Source: an uncultured Desulfovibrio sp. (GTDB taxonomy: Bacteria; Desulfobacterota; Desulfovibrionia; Desulfovibrionales; Desulfovibrionaceae). From it: DNA of 48,251 bases. The position numbers and the translations under genes were made by a program. Position 1 is the first letter of the stretch, and every line of letters starts with the position of its first letter. Of this stretch, positions 23,453 to 31,511 are shown piece after piece. The notes below the pieces were generated by a model. It saw nothing but the letters and a program-made list of their open reading frames with translations. It did no database searches and was not told the origin of the DNA. The DNA is taken from contig NZ_CALUWS010000023.1 in the NCBI RefSeq assembly GCF_944324525.1, forward strand, positions 1 through 48,251, read 5' to 3'.

Positions 23453-23641
23453 TCTCTCCCTCTCCGCCAGCAAGAAAGTAAGCCCGTTGAGAAATCAACG
23501 GGTTTTTTCTTTTTGGGGCCGCGATCGGCCGTGGGCTTGCTCCGCCGCTGGCCGGGAACGCTTGCTCCCGGGGCGGCTGCCTCGGCAGCCCCCCTGCCCG
23601 GGGGAACGTGCAGCCTGGACGTTTCAAACTGAGAAAGCTCT
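23453..23641 (+). repeat. Right direct repeat (att-like) of the tRNA-Ser region
   Basis: Starts with the last 17 nt of the tRNA-Ser gene (TCTCTCCCTCTCCGCCA), without the rest of the tRNA, then repeats the terminator and GC-rich flank of the left copy. It ends gtttcaaactgagaaagctc and abuts a full dispersed element. Offset to the left copy is 3,225 bp. This is the arrangement left by integration into a tRNA 3' end or by a segmental duplication. Confidence 0.85.
23482..23514 (+). terminator. Duplicated tRNA terminator, now behind the recombinase
   Basis: Same CCCGTTGA gaaa TCAACGGG stem and T-run as at 20257. Without a tRNA it probably terminates the recombinase transcript. Confidence 0.85.
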
Positions 23642-23786
23642 GGAGCATTTTGCCTGTGAAAAAGGTGAAATGCGAGGCGGCGGCACAGCGCAGACAGGCA
23701 CAAAGTAAGCGGAAAGACTAAATTTTTTTTGCGAAACAACCGGCCGTATGATGTGAAACGCAAAGCGTTTCACACGGAAAATGCGC
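23641..23786 (+). repeat. Dispersed ~145 bp palindromic element, copy 5
   Basis: gagcattttgcctgtgaaaa, then gcgaggcggcggcacagcgc, agcggaaag, gtgaaacgcaaagcgtttca, ending cggaaaatgcgc. The second hairpin is decayed (cagacaggc replaces cgcccggcc). It starts directly at the end of the right direct repeat. Confidence 0.85.
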
Positions 23787-23792
23787 ACCAAA

Positions 23793-23822
23793 GAGCCCGC
23801 CCGGACAGTTGCCGGACGGGCT
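23793..23822 (-). terminator. Terminator of the second ankyrin gene
   Basis: AGCCCGTCCGG, loop, CCGGGCGGGCT then CTTT on the minus strand; nearly identical to the hairpin behind the first ankyrin gene. Confidence 0.85.
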
Positions 23823-23857
23823 TTTCCGTACGCATGCGCGGTGTGCGCCCAACCGCC

Positions 23858-24733
23858 CTACTTCGCGCCATACTGTTCAAGCAGCTTGACGACATCCGCA
23901 TGTTTTTGGCTACGCGCAAAATCCAAGGCTGTCCTGCCATCTTTATCCTGTGTACGGATGTTGGCCCCATTGTCCAGTAACGTTCGGATGCTTTGACTAT
24001 GGCCATGGAATGCCGCAAACATCAATGCTGTTCTGCCATCGTTATTCTGTGCATTAATGTCTGCCTTGCTGTCCAGCAGAGTTTGAATAGCTTGGCTGTG
24101 ACCACCGACTGCTGCATACATCAGGGCTGTCCAGCCATGTTTATTCTGTGCGTGGATGTCAGCTTTGTTATCCAGTAGGGTTTGAATGGCTTGGCTGTGA
24201 CCACCGCCTGCTGCATACATCAGGGCTGTCGTACCAAACTTATTCCGTGCATGTATGTCAGCGCCGTTATCCAGCAGTGTTTGGATAGACTGGCTGTGAT
24301 CGTGGTATGCCGCTAGCATTAGGGCTGTGTTACCATCTTTATCTTGTGCATGTATGTCAGCTCTGTTGTCAAGTAGGGTTTGAATGGCTTTGTTGTGCCC
24401 CATCGCTGCCGCTAACATCAGGGCTGTGAAGCCTTCTTTATCTTGTGTGTGGATGTTGGCCCTGTTATCTAGTAGCGTTTGTATGGCTTGACTGTGCCCC
24501 CTTGCTGCCGCCACTATCAGGGCTGTCATGCCATATTCATCCCGTGCATGTATGTCGGCCCCTTTGTCCAGCAATGTTTGGATGGTTTGGCTGTCGCCAT
24601 CTCGTGCCGCCGCCATCAGGGACGTCATGCCCTTTTCCGCATGACGCTCACTGATATTCGCACAATTTCCCTTGAGCGGCATGCAGAGGGCAACAAACAA
24701 GGCGAACAAAAAAACAGTACGGGATGCTCTCAT
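23858..24733 (-). CDS. Exported ankyrin-repeat protein (paralogue 2)
   Basis: 291 residues. A signal peptide (MRASRTVFLFALFVALCMPLKGNCA) is followed by seven full ankyrin repeats and a last partial one ending KLLEQYGAK. Clearly a paralogue of the gene at 21256: same signal-peptide ending, same repeat consensus, same C-terminus and same terminator, one repeat shorter. Start at 24733 with AAAGGAG at the right distance; the longer in-frame start would bury the signal peptide. Flanked on both sides by full dispersed elements, and followed upstream of its own promoter by a decayed recombinase fragment, so the ank-recombinase module seems duplicated in tandem. Confidence 0.85.
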   Translation of the reverse strand: MRASRTVFLFALFVALCMPLKGNCANISERHAEKGMTSLMAAARDGDSQTIQTLLDKGADIHARDEYGMTALIVAAARGHSQAIQTLLDNRANIHTQDKEGFTALMLAAAMGHNKAIQTLLDNRADIHAQDKDGNTALMLAAYHDHSQSIQTLLDNGADIHARNKFGTTALMYAAGGGHSQAIQTLLDNKADIHAQNKHGWTALMYAAVGGHSQAIQTLLDSKADINAQNNDGRTALMFAAFHGHSQSIRTLLDNGANIRTQDKDGRTALDFARSQKHADVVKLLEQYGAK

Positions 24734-24892
24734 AGGATGATCTCCTTTGGAACGAAAGAGTTGTTCATATGACCCTATACACATGGCCGAAGCGTAACGG
24801 CATGAGAAAGGCTTTCTCCATGCTGACCGTTCTTCTGTCTGTACGCTGTTCCTGCACTTACCATATGCCGTTTGACAGCGGCAAGAGGGCCA

Positions 24893-25040
24893 TAGAGCGT
24901 TTCACCTTTGAAAAAGGTGAAACGCGAGGCGGCGGCACAGCGCCGCCCGGCCAAAAGTGAGCGGAAAAACCGCGTTTTTTCCGCGAAACGCCAGGCCGTA
25001 TGGTTTGAAACGCAAAGCGTTTCAAACTGGAAATGCTCTA
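24893..25040 (+). repeat. Dispersed ~145 bp palindromic element, copy 6 (best preserved)
   Basis: TA-gagcgtttcacctttgaaa ... ggaaatgctc-TA, with TA on both outer sides. All four hairpins are intact: GCGTTTCACCTTT/AAAGGTGAAACGC, GGCGGCGGCAC/GCGCCGCC, GCGGAAAAA-CC-GCG-TTTTTTCCGC and GTTTGAAACGC/GCGTTTCAAAC. Confidence 0.92.
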
Positions 25041-25129
25041 AAACAGGTACGGCCAATGGTCGCGACGAGACGACGCCGGCAGGACGGGCACGCAGCACGG
25101 CATCAGCCGCACAATCCTGTCCAAAGGCC
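25041..25129 (+). pseudogene. Decayed C-terminal HTH fragment of a second serine recombinase
   Basis: The DNA aligns with 23247-23338 of the intact recombinase: acaggt, ccaatggtcgcg and the HTH codons. In one frame it reads QVRPMVA like the intact RQMVAAG; after a frameshift, another frame reads HGISRTILSKG like FGISRTTLYKA. It has no start, is frameshifted, and is cut at its left edge by dispersed element copy 6. Confidence 0.65.
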
Positions 25130-25138
25130 GGCGTCTTC

Positions 25139-25167
25139 TTGACAATATGGCGATTGTGGTACAAAAT
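25139..25167 (+). promoter_or_regulatory. Candidate promoter for the Nif3-zinc ribbon genes
   Basis: TTGACA at 25139-25144, 17 bp, CAAAAT at 25162-25167. It precedes the plus-strand gene at 25313 with a 140-nt leader that holds a terminator-like hairpin. Confidence 0.5.
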
Positions 25168-25261
25168 GGCGAAATGGATGCCATATTCTGCTTGTGTGCA
25201 AGCAAGACTGGGCAGCGTTTTCTGTCAGCGGGACGGAAAAAGACGCATTCAGCACTGCATG

Positions 25262-25300
25262 AGGCACTTTTCCCTTTCTGGAAAAAGTGCCTTTCTATTT
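25262..25300 (+). terminator. Terminator-like hairpin in the leader of the Nif3 gene
   Basis: AGGCACTTTTCC, short loop, GGAAAAAGTGCCT, then TTTCTATTT. As it stands between a promoter candidate and the start codon it could be an attenuator, or it may end transcription from the island. Confidence 0.6.
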
Positions 25301-25312
25301 GGCGGGGATGCT

Positions 25313-26104
25313 ATGCAACTGACTGAAATCATTGCAACCATAGAAAAAGTTGCCGCGCCGTCCACGCAGGCGGCCTGGGATTGCTCCGGCATGCAGGTGG
25401 CCGCCCGCCGTACGGAAGCGACGCAAGTCGCCGTCTGCCTCGACCCCACGCCCGCGTCCGTCGCGACGGCGCTCGACAAGGGGGCGCATGTCCTCCTGAG
25501 CCATCATCCGCTGCTGCTCAAGCCGCGCCTGCCGCGCCGTCTTGATGCCTACCATGAGGTATTGCGGCTGCTTTTGGGGGCGGATGTGCCGCTGTACGCC
25601 TGCCATACGTCGCTGGACGTCAACAGCGCGGGCCCGGCCGCCTGGGTCGCCGACGAACTGGGGCTGACCGCCCGGGAGGTCATCGAGCCGACCGCTCCGG
25701 CCCCTGAGGGGGCCGCTCTGCCCCTGGGGTTCGGTCTGGCCGGCGATCTGCCCGCGCCGCAGTCGCCGTCCGCCATCCTGCAGCGGCTCGGCCGCTGGCT
25801 GGATCTTTCCACGACGACGCTGTGCGGGCCTTTGCCGGAACAGGTGCGGCGCATCGGCTACTGTACCGGGTCGGGCTCTTCCCTGCTGGAAGAGGCGGCC
25901 CGCTGCGGCGTGGAATTCTTCATCACCGGCGATGTGAAGTACCATACGGCGCTGGAAGCGGAGATCTGCATGGCGGACGTGGGGCATCACAGCCTTGAGG
26001 AAGAGATGATGCGCCGCATGTGCGCGCTGCTGCAGCATCTGCTGCCGGGCGTCAATGTCTTTTTTGTGCCCTCGCTTTCGCCGTTGCGCCCCTGGGCGGC
26101 CTGA
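25313..26104 (+). CDS. Nif3-like (YbgI/YqfO) dinuclear metal-centre protein
   Basis: 263 residues of the Nif3 family, ring-forming proteins with a two-metal site. Seen are the N-terminal WDCSGMQVA, the metal-binding histidines in LLSHHPLLLKP, YACHTSLDVNSAG, and the C-terminal FFITGDVKYHTALEAE and DVGHHSLEEE. The family is often annotated GTP cyclohydrolase I type 2, which is not supported biochemically in general. It lacks the middle PII-like insert of longer members. The gene directly precedes the zinc-ribbon gene by 36 bp, a pairing common in bacteria. Confidence 0.9.
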   Translation: MQLTEIIATIEKVAAPSTQAAWDCSGMQVAARRTEATQVAVCLDPTPASVATALDKGAHVLLSHHPLLLKPRLPRRLDAYHEVLRLLLGADVPLYACHTSLDVNSAGPAAWVADELGLTAREVIEPTAPAPEGAALPLGFGLAGDLPAPQSPSAILQRLGRWLDLSTTTLCGPLPEQVRRIGYCTGSGSSLLEEAARCGVEFFITGDVKYHTALEAEICMADVGHHSLEEEMMRRMCALLQHLLPGVNVFFVPSLSPLRPWAA

Positions 26105-26140
26105 GGCGCGATGCGGGGCACCCTTTCTGGGAGGAAAACA

Positions 26141-26917
26141 ATGAGTACCGCCGTTTATCTTGATCAGATCCGTCAGCTCGTGGAGCTGCAGAAAATAGAT
26201 GACGCCATTTTTGCCGTCCGGCAGGAGCTGGAGCGCGCGCCGCGCGAACTGGAGGATCTGCAGCAGCGTTTCGACGCCAGCAATGCCCAGCGTGAACGTG
26301 TGCTGGAAAAGCTGAACCATCTTCAGGACCAGCAGAAACGCCTTGATTTCGAGATCGAGGACGATTCCGCCCGCATCAAGAAGAGCAAGAACAAGCTCAT
26401 GCAGGTGGAGAACCAGCGCGAGCACCATGCCATGATGCGCGAGATGGACAGCATCGAGAAGGTCATCCGTTCCCGTGAAGAGGAAAAGATGGCCCTTATG
26501 GAAGAGCTCCAGCTCCAGAACGAGAAGCTGGCCCAGATCGACCTGACCCACACGGGCCTGCAGGCCGAGCTGGAAGTGCGCCGCGACAGCCTGGAAGAAA
26601 AGCTCACCGCCTGCCGTGCCCGCATGGCCGAACTGGAAAGCAAGCGGGAAGTCGCCAGCAGCGCCATCCCGCATCCGGTGTTCGTGCGCTATGAGTTCAT
26701 CCGCAAGCGTCTTGAGCATCCTGTCATCGTGGCGGTCAAGGACGGCATCTGCACCGGCTGCCATATCGCCGTGCCGCCGCAGTCCTACATCGAACTGCAG
26801 CGCGGGCAGCAGATCCTGAGCTGCCCCAACTGTCAGCGTCTTATCTTCTGGAATGAGCATTTCGATTTCCCGGTGACGCCGGGCATCCCTGAAACGCCCA
26901 AGACGCTGGTGGATTAG
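26141..26917 (+). CDS. C4-type zinc ribbon, coiled-coil protein
   Basis: 258 residues. A long antiparallel coiled coil (about 10-175, rich in E, Q, K, R) is followed by a C4 zinc ribbon with C204, C207, C228, C231 (CTGC ... CPNC). It belongs to the widespread family often found next to Nif3 (CdsZ/HP0958-like). HP0958 in Helicobacter links RpoN and flaA mRNA; general function is unknown, probably binding nucleic acid or ribosome. Start at 26141 with GGAGGA upstream. rnpB follows 60 bp later. Confidence 0.9.
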   Translation: MSTAVYLDQIRQLVELQKIDDAIFAVRQELERAPRELEDLQQRFDASNAQRERVLEKLNHLQDQQKRLDFEIEDDSARIKKSKNKLMQVENQREHHAMMREMDSIEKVIRSREEEKMALMEELQLQNEKLAQIDLTHTGLQAELEVRRDSLEEKLTACRARMAELESKREVASSAIPHPVFVRYEFIRKRLEHPVIVAVKDGICTGCHIAVPPQSYIELQRGQQILSCPNCQRLIFWNEHFDFPVTPGIPETPKTLVD

Positions 26918-26977
26918 ACCACGAAACGGCATGCCGCTGCCGACGGCAGCCGGCTGCCGGCATATCAACGTATCAGG

Positions 26978-27339
26978 CAAACGGGAGTCGGACGGGCCAC
27001 CGCCGCGAAGCGATTCGGGGAGGAAAGTCCGGGCTCCACAGGGCAGGACGCTGGGTAATCCCCAGGAAGGGTGACCTTCGGACAGCGCCACAGAAAGCAA
27101 ACCGCCCTCCCTTGCGGAGGGTAAGGGTGAAACGGTAGGGTAAGAGCCTACCAGATGCCGCGGTGACGCGGCATGCTCGGCATACCCCGTCTGGAGCAAG
27201 ACCAAATAGGGAAGGAGGCCGGCCCGGCCAATCCTTCCGGGTAGGTTGCTTGAGGGTGCGGGCAACCGCACTCCTAGAGGAATGGTGGCCTCATGCGACC
27301 ACGCATGACAGAACCCGGCTTACAGGCCGGCTCCCGTTT
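26978..27339 (+). ncRNA. rnpB: RNase P RNA, type A
   Basis: About 362 nt. The 5' CAAACGGGAG pairs with CTCCCGTTTG at the 3' end (helix P1). The universal GAGGAAAGTCCGGGCTCC (CR I), ACAGAAAGCAAACCGCC, GGTAAGGGTGAAA, GTAAGAGCCTACCAG (P10/11 area), GAGCAAGACCAAATAGG, CCTAGAGGAATGG and ACAGAACCCGGCTTA motifs are all visible in order. It matures tRNA 5' ends. The gene is directly followed by a dispersed element, which could process or terminate the transcript. Confidence 0.97.
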
Positions 27340-27342
27340 GCA

Positions 27343-27487
27343 TGAGCGTTTTGCCTTTGAAAAAGGCGGAACGCGAGGCGGCGGCACAGCGCCGCCCGGC
27401 CGAAACCAAGCGGAAAAACCGCGTTTTTTCCGCGAAACGTCAGGCCGCAGGGTGTGAGACGCGAAGCGTTCCAAACTGAAAATGCTC
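27343..27487 (+). repeat. Dispersed ~145 bp palindromic element, copy 7
   Basis: gagcgttttgcctttgaaaa ... ccaaactgaaaatgctc, all hairpins present, flanked by AT on both sides (catGAGC and GCTCatg). It fills the whole space between rnpB and ispDF and supplies two in-frame ATGs ahead of the likely ispDF start. Confidence 0.9.
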
Positions 27488-27508
27488 ATGAATTCTGCCG
27501 GAAAAGCC

Positions 27509-28822
27509 ATGAACGCCGAACACGCTGATCAGGCCCAGGAAGCCCCTGCCGCATCCCTTCTCGCGGAAGCCCCGCGCCCGTGGGCCCTGCTGCTGGCGGC
27601 GGGACGCGGTTCGCGCATGGCCGCCGCCACCGGCGGCACGTCCAAGCAGTTCCTGATCTGGAAGGACTCCCCTCTCTACTGGCACAGCGCCCTCACCTTC
27701 AGCCGCAGCAGCGCGGTGGCCGGCATCGTCTTCGTTTTTCCGCCCGGCGAGCTCGCCCGCTGCGAGGCCGAAGTCCGCGCGCTGGACGCCCGTCAGCCCC
27801 TCGGCCTGCCCTGGGCGGCCGTGGAAGGCGGCGCCGAGCGGGACGACTCCGTACGCAACGGTCTGGCCGCCCTGCCCGGAGCGGCCGTCCATGTCCTGAT
27901 CCATGACGCGGCACGCCCGTTCATGAGCGCCCGGCTCGTTCGCACCGTGCAGGCCGAGCTTGCCGCCGGGGCCGTGGCGGTCATCCCCGCTCTGCCGGTG
28001 ACCGATACCATCAAGATGGTGGAAGGCGCGCGGGTGCTCTCCACCCTGCCCCGTCATCGCCTTGTCGCGGTGCAGACGCCGCAGGGCTTTGCGCGGGCGG
28101 AACTGGAAGCGGCCCACGCCGCGCGGATGGAGGAAGCCTCCCGCGGACAGGGACAGCCCGTGACGGATGACGCCATGCTCATGGAGGCCGCGGGCCATGC
28201 GGTGCGGGTGGTGCCCGGTGAAAAGACCAACGTCAAGATAACCACGGTGGAAGATATGGCCCTTCTCAGCCCGCCGCCTTCGCTCCAGCCCCGTACGGGC
28301 ATGGGCTACGACGTGCACCGCTACGCGCAGGATGCCGGGGATCCCAAGGCCCGCCCCATGAAGCTGGGCGGCATCGCCATCGACAAGGCCCCGGCCGTGC
28401 TGGCCCATTCCGACGGGGACGTGCTGCTGCACGCCCTGTGCGACGCCCTGCTGGGCTGTGCCTGCCTGGGGGACATCGGGGAACATTTTCCCGACGCGGA
28501 CGCCCGTTTCGACAATATTTCCTCGGCCATACTGCTGGATCAGGTGCTGACCCGGGTCAGACGCGCCGGGCTTCGCCTCTGCCATGCGGATATGACCATC
28601 GTGGCGCAGAGGCCCCGTCTGGCCGCCTTCAAGGACGCCATCCGCCGTAACGTGGCGCGGCTTTTGCAACTTCCGCCCGAGGCCGTCAACGTCAAGGCGA
28701 CCACCGAGGAGCGCCTGGGATTCACCGGACGGGAAGAAGGCATCAAGGCCTATGCCGTCGTCAGTGCCTTGTATGCTCCCTCCGCCGCAGCCGATGCAGG
28801 AGAAAGCCATCATGCCAGTTGA
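27509..28822 (+). CDS. ispDF: Bifunctional IspD-IspF of the MEP isoprenoid pathway
   Basis: 437 residues. The N-terminal IspD part (about 20-255) is a CTP:MEP cytidylyltransferase: LLLAAGRGSRM, GGTSKQFL, VHVLIHDAARPF, VTDTIK, QTPQGF, TDDAMLMEAAGHAVRVVPGEKTN. The C-terminal IspF part (263-430) is MEcPP synthase: GMGYDVHRY, LAHSDGDVLLHALCDALLG, GDIGEHFPD, KATTEERLGFTGR. Start uncertain: ATGs at 27482 and 27488 come from or touch the repeat, while 27509 has a weak GGAAAAG six bases upstream and is preferred. The end overlaps the acyl-CoA ligase start by 11 bp in another frame. Confidence 0.94.
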   Translation: MNAEHADQAQEAPAASLLAEAPRPWALLLAAGRGSRMAAATGGTSKQFLIWKDSPLYWHSALTFSRSSAVAGIVFVFPPGELARCEAEVRALDARQPLGLPWAAVEGGAERDDSVRNGLAALPGAAVHVLIHDAARPFMSARLVRTVQAELAAGAVAVIPALPVTDTIKMVEGARVLSTLPRHRLVAVQTPQGFARAELEAAHAARMEEASRGQGQPVTDDAMLMEAAGHAVRVVPGEKTNVKITTVEDMALLSPPPSLQPRTGMGYDVHRYAQDAGDPKARPMKLGGIAIDKAPAVLAHSDGDVLLHALCDALLGCACLGDIGEHFPDADARFDNISSAILLDQVLTRVRRAGLRLCHADMTIVAQRPRLAAFKDAIRRNVARLLQLPPEAVNVKATTEERLGFTGREEGIKAYAVVSALYAPSAAADAGESHHAS

Positions 28823-30563
28823 TCCTTCCCGTCCGTGGCTGGCCCATTACGAGGACGGCGTCAGCGCGGAAGTCCCGGTGTACGGGAAGCCGCTCTTTCA
28901 TTTTCTGGACGAGGCGGCGCGCCGCTACCCGGACCGGGCGGCTTTGCGCTTTCAGAATACGCTCATGACGTATCGGCAGCTCAAGCGTCAGGCCGAATGT
29001 ATGGCGGGCAGGCTGCGGGAACTGGGCGTCGGCGACGGCGACCGGGTGGCGGTCATGCTGCCCAACCTGCCGCAGACCATCGTCCTGTTCTGGGCCATCC
29101 TCAAGGCCGGGGGCGTGGTGGTCATGCTCAATCCGCTCTATATGGAGTCGGAGCTGCTGACCATCCTCAATGACGCCCGGCCCCGTCACATGATCCTGCT
29201 GGATCTGCTCTGGCCCCGCATCGCCTCGCTGCGCGACCGTCTGCCGGTGGAGACCTACGTCATCACCGGCGTGGGCGATGCGCTCTCCTTCCCGCTCAGT
29301 CTGCTCTACCGGCTGAAGGAGCTGCGCAACAGGCAGGCTCCCCGCATCCCCTATGGCCCCGATGTGCTCCCCTGGAAGGAGCTGGCGCGCGGCAGCGAGG
29401 CTTGCGTGGCCAATATCGCCACCCCGGAAGAGACGCCCGCCCTGCTGCAGTATACCGGCGGCACCACCGGCCTGCCCAAGGGCGTGCCCCTGACGCACGG
29501 CAACCTGGGCTCCAACGCCCTGCAGGTGCTGGAGGTCATCCGCGATCTGCGCCATGAGCGCCACAGCATCGTGGGCCTGCTGCCCTTTTTCCATGTCTAC
29601 GGGCTGTGCCTGGGCATCACCCTGCCCGCCATGCTGGCCGCCACGTCGCTGCCGCTGCCGCGCTATGTGCCGCAGGACGTGCTGCATCTCATCAACCGGC
29701 GCCGCCCCACCATCTTTCCCGGCGCGCCCTCGGTCTACGCTTCTCTCCTGCAGCAGAAAAACCTGGCGCAGTTCGACCTCAAGAGCGTCAAGCTCTGCAT
29801 TTCCGGTTCCGCGCCGCTTTCCCGCGAGCTGCGGCGTCAGTTCCATGAGCTGACCGGGGCCTCCCTGCTGGAAGGATACGGGCTGACCGAGGCTTCGCCC
29901 GTGACGCACCTCAACCCGCTGCTTCCCGAACAGCAGAAGGAAGGTTCCATCGGCATGCCCATGCCCGGCACCGACGCCATGATCGTGGAGCCGGGCGGCA
30001 TGGAGCCCCTGCCCCCGCACACCGTGGGCGAGCTGATCATTCGTGGCCCGCAGGTCATGCACGGCTACTGGGAGCACCCTGAAGAGACGGCCGCTACCCT
30101 GCAGGACGGCTGGCTGCGTACGGGCGATCTGGCCTGTATGGACGAGGACGGCTTCTTCTACATCGTGGACCGCAAGAAAGACCTTGTGCTCGTGGGCGGC
30201 TTCAACGTCTATCCGCGCGAGGTGGAGGAAGTCATTCTGGAGCATGAGGAAGTGCAGGAAGCCGTCTGCGTGGGCCTGCGGGATCCCTTGCGCGGCGAAG
30301 TGCTCAAGTGCTACGTCGTGCCCCGTCCCGAGGCCGCCGGCAAGCTGGACAAGGCGGCCATCATCGCCTGGTGCCGCAGCAAGCTGGCCAACTACAAGGT
30401 GCCGCGCCATGTGGAGTTTCGCGCGGAGCTGCCCAAGTCGGCCATCGGCAAGGTGCTGCGGCGCGCATTGCGGGAAGAGGAGGAAGCCCGGGCGGCCAAC
30501 CGCGCCCGACGCCACGCCGGGTCTGCCGAAAATTCCGAGGGCTGCGACGGAGGCGATGCCTGA
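28812..30563 (+). CDS. fadD: Long-chain acyl-CoA ligase (AMP-forming), FadD-like
   Basis: 583 residues, ANL superfamily. The AMP motif is YTGGTTGLPKG (about 212-222), A5 is EGYGLTEASPV, A7 is LRTGDLACMDEDGF, A8 is IVDRKKDLVLVGGFNVYPREVE, and the catalytic lysine is in PKSAIGKVLRR (A10). It activates fatty acids to acyl-CoA for degradation or lipid building. Specificity is inferred from overall likeness to FadD and not from pocket residues. The hydrophobic stretch FFHVYGLCLGITLPAMLA is typical of long-chain members. It overlaps the ispDF end and shares TGATG with dtd, so the three form one operon. Confidence 0.88.
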   Translation: MPVDPSRPWLAHYEDGVSAEVPVYGKPLFHFLDEAARRYPDRAALRFQNTLMTYRQLKRQAECMAGRLRELGVGDGDRVAVMLPNLPQTIVLFWAILKAGGVVVMLNPLYMESELLTILNDARPRHMILLDLLWPRIASLRDRLPVETYVITGVGDALSFPLSLLYRLKELRNRQAPRIPYGPDVLPWKELARGSEACVANIATPEETPALLQYTGGTTGLPKGVPLTHGNLGSNALQVLEVIRDLRHERHSIVGLLPFFHVYGLCLGITLPAMLAATSLPLPRYVPQDVLHLINRRRPTIFPGAPSVYASLLQQKNLAQFDLKSVKLCISGSAPLSRELRRQFHELTGASLLEGYGLTEASPVTHLNPLLPEQQKEGSIGMPMPGTDAMIVEPGGMEPLPPHTVGELIIRGPQVMHGYWEHPEETAATLQDGWLRTGDLACMDEDGFFYIVDRKKDLVLVGGFNVYPREVEEVILEHEEVQEAVCVGLRDPLRGEVLKCYVVPRPEAAGKLDKAAIIAWCRSKLANYKVPRHVEFRAELPKSAIGKVLRRALREEEEARAANRARRHAGSAENSEGCDGGDA

Positions 30564-31057
30564 TGCGTCTGTGCATCCAGCGCGTTCTGGAAGGGTCCGT
30601 TGCCGTGGACGGCACGACGCTTGCCAGCATCGGCAAGGGGCTCGTGGTGCTGGTGGGCTTCGGGCAGGAGGATGGGCCGGAGCTTGCCGCAAGCGACGTT
30701 TTTTCCGGCATGGTCCGCAAGCTCGTGGAGCTGCGCATCTTTCCCGGCGAGGGCGAGTACGCGCAGAAGATGCACTGCACGGTACGCGAGGCCGGCGGCA
30801 GCATCCTGCTGATCCCGCAGTTCACCCTGTACGCCGACTGCCGGCGCGGCCGCCGGCCGGACTTCACCGCCGCCGCCCCGCCCGCAACGGCTCGCCCCCT
30901 GTTCGAAGCCTATGTCCGTCGAGTTGACGAAATGATGCAAGGTAACGTATACTCTGGGTTATTTGGGGCTGACATGCGGATATCACTCTGCAACTGGGGG
31001 CCGGTGACGCTCTGGCTTGACGCCGCGGAGCTCTTTTCCCCGCCTGCAAAAGGATAG
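30563..31057 (+). CDS. dtd: D-aminoacyl-tRNA deacylase
   Basis: 164 residues, slightly longer than E. coli Dtd (145). It removes D-amino acids (and glycine from tRNA-Ala) mischarged on tRNAs. Seen: MRLCIQRVLEGSVAV start, LVVLVGFGQEDG, KLVELRIFPGEG, the catalytic-pocket PQFTLYADCRRGRRPDF (usual S-Q-F-T-L has P for S here) and the NWGPVTLWLD cis-proline motif. Overlaps fadD by one base (TGATG); GGAGGCG serves as ribosome site. Confidence 0.93.
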   Translation: MRLCIQRVLEGSVAVDGTTLASIGKGLVVLVGFGQEDGPELAASDVFSGMVRKLVELRIFPGEGEYAQKMHCTVREAGGSILLIPQFTLYADCRRGRRPDFTAAAPPATARPLFEAYVRRVDEMMQGNVYSGLFGADMRISLCNWGPVTLWLDAAELFSPPAKG

Positions 31058-31065
31058 GAGGCGAC

Positions 31066-31419
31066 ATGTTCTCGCTGGATATCGAACAGCACAAAAAAAC
31101 GACGGTGGTGCGCTACCACGGCACGCTGCTCCTCCAGGATGCCATCACCCTGCGAGGCGAGCTGGAAAAACTGCTGCTGGCCCAGGGGATCGCCCAGGTT
31201 GCCATCGATCTGAGCAGCGTGGAAGAAGTGGACAGCTCCGGCCTCGGCGCGCTGGTCTGTGCCGATACGCTGGGCCTGAGTCATGGGCGGCGTCTTATCC
31301 TGCTCTCTCCTTCGGAGCCGGTGCAAAAGCTGCTCCGGGACGTGGAGATAGAAGGATTTTTCCCCGCATTCACCAGTGAGCACGAACTCGAGGGGCGCAT
31401 CCCGGACGTGCTCGAATAA
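31066..31419 (+). CDS. STAS-domain protein (anti-sigma factor antagonist type)
   Basis: 117 residues, one STAS domain. The phospho-acceptor loop reads VEEVDSSGLGALV; S58-S59 is the site that partner kinases phosphorylate in SpoIIAA-like proteins. Start at 31066 with AGGAGG. No anti-sigma kinase lies next to it. It follows dtd by 8 bp and precedes a FapA/DUF342 gene, so it may join signalling to polymer or surface functions in this operon. Confidence 0.88.
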   Translation: MFSLDIEQHKKTTVVRYHGTLLLQDAITLRGELEKLLLAQGIAQVAIDLSSVEEVDSSGLGALVCADTLGLSHGRRLILLSPSEPVQKLLRDVEIEGFFPAFTSEHELEGRIPDVLE

Positions 31420-31511
31420 GTGGCGCGCAACCTCCCCCGCATGGGCCGTCCTGCCGTGGCCTGCGGGCAGACCGAATCCGGTGACAGGCAGAAAGGAAGG
31501 GAGAGAGAGCC

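Noticed and set aside
23453-23469. Second tRNA-Ser gene at the right repeat
   Set aside because: Only the last 17 nt are present; no anticodon arm or 5' acceptor strand.
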